From: Hydrogenophaga sp.
Lineage (GTDB): Bacteria > Pseudomonadota > Gammaproteobacteria > Burkholderiales > Burkholderiaceae_C
Reading direction: 5' to 3'
Assembly (NCBI RefSeq): GCF_030656115.1
Contig: NZ_JAUSOO010000133.1
Coordinates: 62,001 to 126,000 of the forward strand
Length of the DNA: 64,000 nucleotides
Shown here: positions 57,297 through 64,000 of the stretch, piece after piece
Position numbering within the stretch: position 1 is the stretch's first letter
Layout of the letters: the number at the start of each line of letters is the position of its first letter
The notes under the pieces: model-generated
What the model was told of the DNA's origin: nothing
Database searches by the model: none
The model's input: only the letters and a program-made list of their open reading frames with translations
Program-made: the position numbers and the translations under genes

Positions 57297-59534
57297 TTGA
57301 GCACTCAGCAACCCACCATCATCTACACGCTGACCGACGAAGCGCCGCTGTTGGCGACCAGTGCCTTTTTACCGATCATTCGCGCGTTCACCGCACCCGC
57401 TGGGATCAACGTTGAGTCCAGCGATATTTCGGTGGCGGCTCGCGTGTTAGCTGCGTTTCCTGAATACCTGACTGAAGATCAGCGCGTGCCTGACACGTTG
57501 GCTGAGCTGGGCAAGCTGACGCTGAAGCCAGAAGCCAACATCATCAAGCTGCCTAACATCAGTGCATCGGTGGGCCAGTTGGTGGCTGCCATCAAAGAAC
57601 TGCAGGGCAAAGGCTACGCGTTGCCCGATTACCCTGAGGCACCCAAAACCGAAGAAGAAAAAGCTATTCGTGCCCGGTATGCGAAATGCATCGGCAGCGC
57701 AGTGAATCCCGTGCTGCGCGAGGGCAACTCCGACCGCCGTGCGCCGCGTGCCGTCAAGGAGTTTGCGCGTAAGAACCCCCACAGCATGGCCGAGTGGAGT
57801 CAGGCCTCGCGCTCGCACGTCTCGCACATGCACCATGGCGACTTCTACCACGGTGAAAAGTCGATCACGCTCGACAAAGCGCGTGACGTCAAGATGGAGC
57901 TGGTGACCCAGAGCGGTCAGACCATCGTGCTCAAACCCAAAGTGAGTTTGCTGGACCGCGAGGTCGTTGACAGCATGTTCATGAGCAAGAAAGCCCTGGA
58001 AGATTTCTACGAAAAAGAGATCGAAGACGCTCGCAAGACCGGCGTGATGTTCTCGCTGCACGTCAAGGCCACCATGATGAAGGTGTCCCACCCCATCGTG
58101 TTTGGTCACTGTGTCAAGATTTTTTACAAAGACGCATTTGCCAAGCATGGCGACTTGTTCAAAGAGCTGGGCGTCAACGTCAACAACGGCATGGCTGATC
58201 TGTACGCCAAGATCGCCAGCTTGCCTCAGAGCAAGCAGGATGAGATCAAGCGCGACCTGCACGCATGCCACGAGCACCGCCCTGAGCTGGCCATGGTCGA
58301 CTCGGCCAAAGGCATCACCAATTTCCACTCGCCCAACGACGTGATCGTGGACGCGTCCATGCCCGCCATGATTCGCAACGGCGGCAAGATGTGGGATGCC
58401 AACGGTCGCTTGAAGGACGTGAAGGCCGTCATGCCTGAATCGACCTTTGCCCGCATCTACCAAGAGATGATCAACTTCTGCAAATGGCACGGTGCGTTTG
58501 ACCCCAAGACCATGGGCACGGTGCCCAACGTCGGTCTGATGGCCCAGCAGGCCGAAGAATACGGCTCGCACGACAAGACCTTCGAGATCAGCGAAGACGG
58601 CGTGGCCAACATCACCGACCTGGCCACCGGCGAAGTGCTGCTCTCCCAGAATGTGGAAAAGGGCGATATCTGGCGCATGTGCCAAGTCAAGGATGCTGCC
58701 ATCCGCGACTGGGTGAAGCTGGCCGTGAACCGCGCACGCCACTCGGGCATGCCGGTGGTGTTCTGGCTGGACCAGTACCGCCCGCACGAGGCACAGCTGA
58801 TCACCAAGGTCAAGATGTACCTGCATGAGCACAACACCGCTGGTCTGGATATTCAGATCATGAGCCAGGTGCGCGCCATGCGTTACACGCTGGAGCGCGT
58901 GGTGCGTGGGCTCGACACGATCAGCGCCACGGGCAACATCCTGCGTGATTACCTGACCGACCTGTTCCCCATCATGGAGCTGGGCACTTCGGCCAAGATG
59001 CTGTCCATCGTGCCGCTGATGGCGGGCGGCGGTATGTACGAAACCGGTGCTGGTGGCTCTGCCCCCAAGCACGTGCAGCAACTGGTGGAAGAAAATCACT
59101 TGCGTTGGGATTCGTTGGGTGAGTTCTTAGCGCTGGCTGTTTCGCTGGAAGACCTCGGTACCAAAACCGGCAACAAATCGGCCAAGATCTTGGCCATGAC
59201 GCTGGACGCCGCCACCGGCAAGCTGCTGGACACCAACAAGAACCCGTCGCCGAAAACCGGCCAACTGGACAACCGGGGCAGCCAGTTTTACCTGGCCATG
59301 TACTGGGCCCAGGCACTGGCAGAGCAGACCGAAGATGCTGCCCTGGCCGCCAAGTTTGCCCCGTTGGCCAAGCAACTCACCGACAACGAGCAAACCATCG
59401 TGGCCGAACTGGCGGCCGTGCAGGGCAAGCCGGTGGACATTGGCGGTTACTACAAGCCCGACTTTGAGAAGCTTGAGGCCGTGATGCGCCCGAGCCCCAC
59501 GCTCAACGCTGCGCTGGAAACACTGCCAGGATAA
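57297..59534 (+). CDS. icd: Monomeric NADP-dependent isocitrate dehydrogenase
   Basis: A 745-residue monomeric IDH, of usual size for this family and unrelated in length to the 417-residue dimeric form nearby. Blocks include [52 protein letters not shown] and [20 protein letters not shown]. It converts isocitrate to 2-oxoglutarate with NADP in the TCA cycle. The start is TTG 57297 ([10 protein letters not shown]) with GGAG nine bases upstream; ATG 57252 and 57267 are in frame but give an unlike N-terminus. Confidence 0.95.
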   Translation: MSTQQPTIIYTLTDEAPLLATSAFLPIIRAFTAPAGINVESSDISVAARVLAAFPEYLTEDQRVPDTLAELGKLTLKPEANIIKLPNISASVGQLVAAIKELQGKGYALPDYPEAPKTEEEKAIRARYAKCIGSAVNPVLREGNSDRRAPRAVKEFARKNPHSMAEWSQASRSHVSHMHHGDFYHGEKSITLDKARDVKMELVTQSGQTIVLKPKVSLLDREVVDSMFMSKKALEDFYEKEIEDARKTGVMFSLHVKATMMKVSHPIVFGHCVKIFYKDAFAKHGDLFKELGVNVNNGMADLYAKIASLPQSKQDEIKRDLHACHEHRPELAMVDSAKGITNFHSPNDVIVDASMPAMIRNGGKMWDANGRLKDVKAVMPESTFARIYQEMINFCKWHGAFDPKTMGTVPNVGLMAQQAEEYGSHDKTFEISEDGVANITDLATGEVLLSQNVEKGDIWRMCQVKDAAIRDWVKLAVNRARHSGMPVVFWLDQYRPHEAQLITKVKMYLHEHNTAGLDIQIMSQVRAMRYTLERVVRGLDTISATGNILRDYLTDLFPIMELGTSAKMLSIVPLMAGGGMYETGAGGSAPKHVQQLVEENHLRWDSLGEFLALAVSLEDLGTKTGNKSAKILAMTLDAATGKLLDTNKNPSPKTGQLDNRGSQFYLAMYWAQALAEQTEDAALAAKFAPLAKQLTDNEQTIVAELAAVQGKPVDIGGYYKPDFEKLEAVMRPSPTLNAALETLPG

Positions 59535-59586
59535 AGCGACGGGCCTGACCGCCGTGTTTCACGCCGGTCAGGCCCTCACAGCCTTC

Positions 59587-59629
59587 AAAGGCGATCAGAA
59601 CAGCTTCGGCTGTACCGATCGCCTTTTTA
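59587..59629. terminator. Bidirectional terminator between icd and DUF192 gene
   Basis: AAAGGCGATC/GATCGCCTTT with T run, between two convergent genes. Another inverted repeat (GGGCCTGACCG/CGGTCAGGCCC) precedes it at about 59541-59577. Confidence 0.8.
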
Positions 59630-59679
59630 TTGGCGGGGCGCAGCTCGTTTGGGTGGCTCTGTGCGCCACCCGCTTCAGA

Positions 59680-60135
59680 TCACTTGGGGCGGCTGAACGG
59701 CGCGCCACCCAGCTTGGCGCCGGCCTGGATGCCGCGCTTGGCAAACCAGCCCTGGTTCATTTCCAGCACAAAGCGCACGGGCTGGGCCGAGCAGTGCGAG
59801 TCGAGGGTTTGCGGTTTCATGTCCGCGAGGTTGACGATGGTGCCGTCGTCGGCCACAAAGGCAGCGGTCAGGGGCAGCAGTGTGTTCTTCATCCAGAAGC
59901 ACTGCACACCGGCTTGCTCAAAAGCAAACAACATGCCTTCGTTGGTGGGCATCTCCTGGCGGTGCATCAGCCCAATGGAGCGCTGCTCGGGGGTGACCGC
60001 TACCTGGGCGTTGATCAGATGCATGCCTGCTGACAGCGACACCCGTGGCAGCTGGGTTTGTGGTTGGTCTTGAGGCCAGGCGGGTCGGGCGCTCAGGGCC
60101 AGCAGGCAAAACAAAGAGGCTAGACGTCGGTTCAT
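59680..60135 (-). CDS. DUF192 family exported protein
   Basis: A 151-residue protein with a signal peptide (LASLFCLLALSARPAWPQ) and a DUF192 domain (ERSIGLMHRQEMPTNEGMLF, CFWMKNTLLPLTAAFVADDG, VRFVLEMNQGWFAKRGIQAG). Function unknown. ATG 60135 gives a proper signal peptide; an earlier start at 60168 is possible. Divergent from the next gene. Confidence 0.85.
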   Translation of the reverse strand: MNRRLASLFCLLALSARPAWPQDQPQTQLPRVSLSAGMHLINAQVAVTPEQRSIGLMHRQEMPTNEGMLFAFEQAGVQCFWMKNTLLPLTAAFVADDGTIVNLADMKPQTLDSHCSAQPVRFVLEMNQGWFAKRGIQAGAKLGGAPFSRPK

Positions 60136-60334
60136 GGTTCGAGTACGGTGGTCGTAGGCGTTGCGCATTGTCCGTCATTCGCCGGTGCCCTGGGCAGATG
60201 GGCTTGCAGCCACAGCGCGGGCCCTGTGGGCCATCGATCGGCACTAGAATTTCTGATCGTACCCGTGGTGCCAGGGCTTGGCCCCGGCATCGTGGGCCCC
60301 AGCCTCGCCCCTTGCCTTCACGGAGACCCGACCC

Positions 60335-61588
60335 ATGTACCAGCACATCAAAATCCCGGCCCAAGGCGAAAAAATCACCGTCAACGCCGACATGTCGCTG
60401 AACGTGCCCGATCGTCCCATCGTGCCTTACATCGAAGGTGACGGCACGGGCTTGGACATCACACCCGTGATGCTTAAGGTGGTGGACGCGGCTGTGGCCA
60501 AGGCCTATGGCGGACGGCGGCAGATTCACTGGATGGAGGTGTACGCCGGTGAGAAGTCCACCCGGGTGTATGGCCCCGACGTGTGGCTACCCGAAGAAAC
60601 GCTGGCGGCGCTGCGTGAATACGTGGTGTCCATCAAAGGCCCGTTGACCACACCGGTGGGCGGCGGCATCCGGTCACTCAACGTGGCGCTGAGACAGGAG
60701 CTCGACCTCTATGTATGCTTGCGCCCGGTGCAGTATTTCAAGGGCGTTCCATCGCCTCTGAAAGAGCCTGAGAAAACCAATATGGTGATCTTCCGCGAGA
60801 ACTCGGAAGACATCTACGCTGGTATCGAATACGAAGCCGAATCGGACAAGGCCAAAAAACTTATCAAATTCCTGATGGAAGAGATGGGGGTGACCAAGAT
60901 CCGGTTCCCGAACACCTCTGGCATCGGCATCAAACCCGTTTCGCGCGAAGGCACCGAGCGCCTGGTGCGCAAGGCCCTGCAGTACACGATCGATAACGAC
61001 AAGCCCAACCTCACCATCGTGCACAAGGGCAACATCATGAAATACACCGAAGGTGGCTTTCGCGACTGGGCCTACGCGCTGGCACAAAAGGAGTTTGGTG
61101 CCGAATTGATCGACGGCGGTCCGTGGTGCAAATTCAAAAATCCGAAAACAGGGCGTGAAATCCTCGTCAAGGACAGCATCGCCGACGCCTTTCTGCAGCA
61201 AATCTTGTTGCGTCCGGCCGAATACTCGGTGGTGGCTACGCTGAACCTGAACGGCGACTACATTTCGGACGCGCTGGCTGCGCAGGTGGGTGGTATCGGC
61301 ATAGCGCCCGGCGCCAATTTGTCCGATACCGTGGCCTGTTTTGAAGCCACCCACGGCACGGCACCGAAATACGCGGGCAAGGATTACGTGAATCCGGGTT
61401 CTGAAATTCTGTCGGCTGAAATGATGCTGCGCCACATGGGCTGGACCGAGGCCGCAGATCTCATCATCGGATCGATTGAAAAAACCATTGCCAGTAAAAA
61501 GGTCACCTACGACTTTGCCCGTCTGATGGAGGGCGCGACCCAGGTCAGTTGCTCCGGGTTTGGTGCGGTCATGATCGAAAACATGTAA
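60335..61588 (+). CDS. icd: Dimeric NADP-dependent isocitrate dehydrogenase
   Basis: A 417-residue E. coli Icd-type enzyme. [35 protein letters not shown], the substrate motif around [19 protein letters not shown] and [20 protein letters not shown] identify it. It performs the same reaction as the monomeric enzyme at 57297. ATG 60335 gives [13 protein letters not shown], the family start. No promoter was assigned. Confidence 0.95.
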   Translation: MYQHIKIPAQGEKITVNADMSLNVPDRPIVPYIEGDGTGLDITPVMLKVVDAAVAKAYGGRRQIHWMEVYAGEKSTRVYGPDVWLPEETLAALREYVVSIKGPLTTPVGGGIRSLNVALRQELDLYVCLRPVQYFKGVPSPLKEPEKTNMVIFRENSEDIYAGIEYEAESDKAKKLIKFLMEEMGVTKIRFPNTSGIGIKPVSREGTERLVRKALQYTIDNDKPNLTIVHKGNIMKYTEGGFRDWAYALAQKEFGAELIDGGPWCKFKNPKTGREILVKDSIADAFLQQILLRPAEYSVVATLNLNGDYISDALAAQVGGIGIAPGANLSDTVACFEATHGTAPKYAGKDYVNPGSEILSAEMMLRHMGWTEAADLIIGSIEKTIASKKVTYDFARLMEGATQVSCSGFGAVMIENM

Positions 61589-61834
61589 CGCCAAGACTCT
61601 TGGTGCTTTGCGGCCAGCAAGGTCTGCCGTGAAGCCCGGTCAGAGCGAAAAAGCCACCAAGAAGCCGCGTTTTTGCGGCGGTTGTGTTTGGGAGTGAGCC
61701 TCACAATGAGAGGATGAAAATGGAGTTTTCCTGTGCTCGACAAGGTGTGCTCAGGGTGGCGCCCCGGGTGGTGGAAGGGTTTCCCTATGCCCGTTGGCCA
61801 TCGGGGATGGTCGCACACCGCTAGAATCAATTTC

Positions 61835-62191
61835 ATGGCAACCCAGAACCCCAAAAAAACCGAAAACCCGGTCTCTCCACCCCACGTGGGCAGCGACGAC
61901 TCGGTGGTGCTTGAACGTCGCACGCAGCGCACCAAACCGCCGCAAATGTTTCAGGTGGTGCTGCTCAACGACGACTTCACGCCCATGGAATTTGTGGTTC
62001 ACGTCATTCAGGAGTTTTTCAGCAAAGACCGCGAAACCGCGACCCAGATCATGTTGAAGATCCATCTGGAAGGCAAAGGCATTTGCGGGGTTTATTCCCG
62101 CGATGTGGCCAGCACCAAGGTCGACCAAGTGCTCCAGGCCGCACGCGGCGCGGGGCATCCGTTGCAGTGTGTGAGCGAACCCGTTGAATAA
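61835..62191 (+). CDS. clpS: ATP-dependent Clp protease adaptor ClpS
   Basis: A 118-residue ClpS. The core [19 protein letters not shown] and [18 protein letters not shown] carry the Asn/Asp pair that grips N-end rule substrates. It delivers these substrates to ClpAP. ATG 61835 is preferred to an upstream in-frame start at 61733. The preceding gap (61589-61834) has no gene. Confidence 0.95.
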   Translation: MATQNPKKTENPVSPPHVGSDDSVVLERRTQRTKPPQMFQVVLLNDDFTPMEFVVHVIQEFFSKDRETATQIMLKIHLEGKGICGVYSRDVASTKVDQVLQAARGAGHPLQCVSEPVE

Positions 62192-62285
62192 AGGCGGAAC
62201 CACCCCACTTGTTGGCGATCCTCTCTGATATCCCGTTTTCCGAACGTCAGCTTTTCAAATCACCCACAGCCCAAAGGACGTGTCC

Positions 62286-64000
62286 ATGATTGCCCAGGAA
62301 CTTGAAGTCAGCTTGCACATGGCCTTTGTCGAGGCCCGCCAGCAACGCCACGAATTCATCACTGTCGAGCACCTGCTGCTGGCGCTGCTCGACAACCCCA
62401 GCGCCGCCGAGGTGCTGCGCGCCTGTTCGGCCAACATCGACGACCTGCGCAAGTCTTTGACGAATTTCATCAAGGACAACACGCCACAGGTCGCCGGCAC
62501 GGACGAGGTGGACACCCAGCCGACGCTCGGTTTCCAACGCGTCATTCAGCGCGCCATCATGCACGTGCAAAGCACGGGCAATGGCAAGAAAGAGGTCACC
62601 GGTGCCAACGTGCTGGTGGCGATTTTTGGTGAAAAAGATTCCCACGCCGTGTACTACCTGCACCAGCAGGGTGTGACGCGCCTGGACGTGGTCAATTTCA
62701 TCGCCCACGGCATTCGCAAGAGCGACCCGCCCGAGGCCGCCAAACCTGGCGAGAGCGCGGCCGAGAACGAAGAGCAGGGCACTGAGGGGAAGCAAAACGA
62801 GAAGGCCTCACCGCTGGAGCAGTTCACCCAGAACCTGAACCAACTGGCCAAAGACGGCAAGATCGATCCGCTGATCGGGCGCGACTACGAGGTCGAGCGC
62901 GTCATTCAGATCTTGTGCCGCCGCCGCAAGAACAACCCGCTGCTGGTGGGTGAAGCTGGCGTGGGCAAAACCGCCATTGCCGAGGGCCTGGCCTGGCGCA
63001 TCACCCAGGGCGATGTGCCTGAGATCTTGGCAGAATCGCTCGTGTATTCTTTGGACATGGGCGCACTGCTGGCCGGTACCAAGTACCGCGGCGATTTCGA
63101 GCAGCGCCTCAAGGGCGTGCTGAAGTCGCTCAAGGACAAGCCCAACGCCATTTTGTTCATTGACGAAATCCACACCCTGATCGGTGCGGGTGCGGCGTCT
63201 GGCGGAACGCTGGATGCCTCCAATTTGCTCAAGCCTGCGCTATCCAGCGGGCAAATGAAGTGCATTGGCGCTACCACCTTCACCGAGTACCGTGGTATTT
63301 TCGAAAAAGACGCTGCGCTGTCGCGCCGGTTCCAAAAAGTGGATGTGGTCGAGCCAACGGTGGAACAAACCGTGGACATTCTCAAAGGCCTGAAGTCGCG
63401 CTTTGAAGAGCACCACAATGTCAAATACGCTTTGGCAGCGCTGCAGGCTGCGGCCGAACTCAGCGCCAAGTACATCAACGACCGCCACCTGCCTGACAAG
63501 GCCATCGACGTGATCGACGAGGCGGGTGCCGCTCAGCGTATCTTGCCAGCCAGCAAGCGCAAGAAAACCATCAGCAAGACCGAGGTCGAAGAGATTGTGG
63601 CGAAGATCGCCCGTATCCCCCCTGCCAACGTGTCCAACGACGACCGCGGCAAGCTGCAGACCCTGGAGCGCGACCTGAAAAGCGTGGTGTTCGGGCAGGA
63701 CAAGGCGCTGGAAGTGCTGGCCTCCAGCGTCAAGATGGCGCGCTCGGGTCTGGGCAAGAGCGACAAGCCGATCGGTGCTTTCCTGTTCAGCGGCCCCACC
63801 GGCGTGGGCAAGACCGAAGCCGCCAAGCAGTTGGCCTACATCATGGGCATCGACCTGATCCGCTTCGACATGTCGGAGTACATGGAGCGCCATGCCGTGA
63901 GCCGCCTGATCGGTGCGCCTCCCGGCTATGTGGGCTTTGACCAGGGCGGCCTGCTGACCGAAGCCATCACCAAGAAGCCGCACTGCGTGCTGCTGCTCGA
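62286..64000 (+). CDS. clpA: ATP-dependent Clp protease ATP-binding subunit ClpA, 5' part
   Basis: The first 571 codons are present; the gene runs off the window. It has a ClpN domain ([20 protein letters not shown]), first AAA+ module Walker [19 protein letters not shown] with [11 protein letters not shown], and the second module Walker [19 protein letters not shown]. ClpA unfolds proteins for ClpP; ClpS is encoded 94 bases upstream. Confidence 0.96.
   Translation, partial: MIAQELEVSLHMAFVEARQQRHEFITVEHLLLALLDNPSAAEVLRACSANIDDLRKSLTNFIKDNTPQVAGTDEVDTQPTLGFQRVIQRAIMHVQSTGNGKKEVTGANVLVAIFGEKDSHAVYYLHQQGVTRLDVVNFIAHGIRKSDPPEAAKPGESAAENEEQGTEGKQNEKASPLEQFTQNLNQLAKDGKIDPLIGRDYEVERVIQILCRRRKNNPLLVGEAGVGKTAIAEGLAWRITQGDVPEILAESLVYSLDMGALLAGTKYRGDFEQRLKGVLKSLKDKPNAILFIDEIHTLIGAGAASGGTLDASNLLKPALSSGQMKCIGATTFTEYRGIFEKDAALSRRFQKVDVVEPTVEQTVDILKGLKSRFEEHHNVKYALAALQAAAELSAKYINDRHLPDKAIDVIDEAGAAQRILPASKRKKTISKTEVEEIVAKIARIPPANVSNDDRGKLQTLERDLKSVVFGQDKALEVLASSVKMARSGLGKSDKPIGAFLFSGPTGVGKTEAAKQLAYIMGIDLIRFDMSEYMERHAVSRLIGAPPGYVGFDQGGLLTEAITKKPHCVLLL

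Noticed and set aside
57447..59099. 550-codon open frame antisense to monomeric icd
   Set aside because: Long antisense frames are common opposite high-GC genes; this one is His/Val/Leu-rich shadow sequence of a clear gene.
1..64000. CRISPR arrays, rRNA genes or a toxin-antitoxin pair
   Set aside because: I saw no regularly spaced repeats, no rRNA sequence, and no small gene pair with recognisable toxin or antitoxin domains.

Overview
The window looks like chromosomal DNA from a betaproteobacterium, most likely Comamonadaceae (Hydrogenophaga, Acidovorax or Rhodoferax type). This rests on high GC, an iscR-iscS-iscU-iscA-hscB-hscA-fdx operon followed by dnaQ, hupB next to a tRNA-Val and ppiD, and both a monomeric and a dimeric isocitrate dehydrogenase beside clpS-clpA. 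The genus is inferred, not shown.

Left chromosomal arm (1-16.7 kb): the end of a tartrate/D-malate dehydrogenase-like gene; hupB; tRNA-Val(TAC); ppiD; tRNA-His; cho nuclease and a lysophospholipid-type acyltransferase on the minus strand; an alpha/beta hydrolase; several small genes; uvrB; the Isc iron-sulfur operon behind a likely IscR site; and dnaQ.

The centre (16,750-56,434) is a complete-looking P2-like temperate prophage of 39,636 bp. It is integrated in the 3' half of tRNA-Val(CAC) and bounded by a 49-bp direct repeat (attL/attR). A long leftward early operon (28.4 to 16.9 kb) carries a ribbon-helix-helix protein, a CII-like protein, an Ogr/Delta-type late activator, a large zinc-finger/Toprim/helicase replication protein, many small overlapping genes, two DNA methyltransferases, DUF5131 and ASCH proteins, an excisionase-like protein and the integrase. 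A divergent repressor sits over paired operator-like palindromes and is followed by three likely cargo genes. The leftward structural genes run O-N-M-L-X, structural block 1, holin-endolysin-Rz/Rz1, R-S, tail-fibre block 2, V-W-J-I-fibre, FI-FII-E/E'-T-U-D. The terminase ATPase P and portal Q point right. Four sites of the form TGT-N13-ACA sit exactly at the heads of the late operons and are probable Ogr targets. The right end has a KilA-N gene, a structured leader with a terminator, two perfect DnaA boxes and a 25-bp inverted repeat with a P2 cos-like core.

Right chromosomal arm (56.4-64 kb): the original tRNA terminator, a decayed IS4-type transposase, monomeric NADP-isocitrate dehydrogenase, a DUF192 protein, dimeric isocitrate dehydrogenase, clpS and the start of clpA.

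The least ordinary features are the N13 late-promoter elements, the repeated KGGAA stop/start cassette joining early genes, a C-terminal module shared by the replication protein and the KilA-N protein, the palindrome cluster inside the KilA-N gene, and the non-coding right end.
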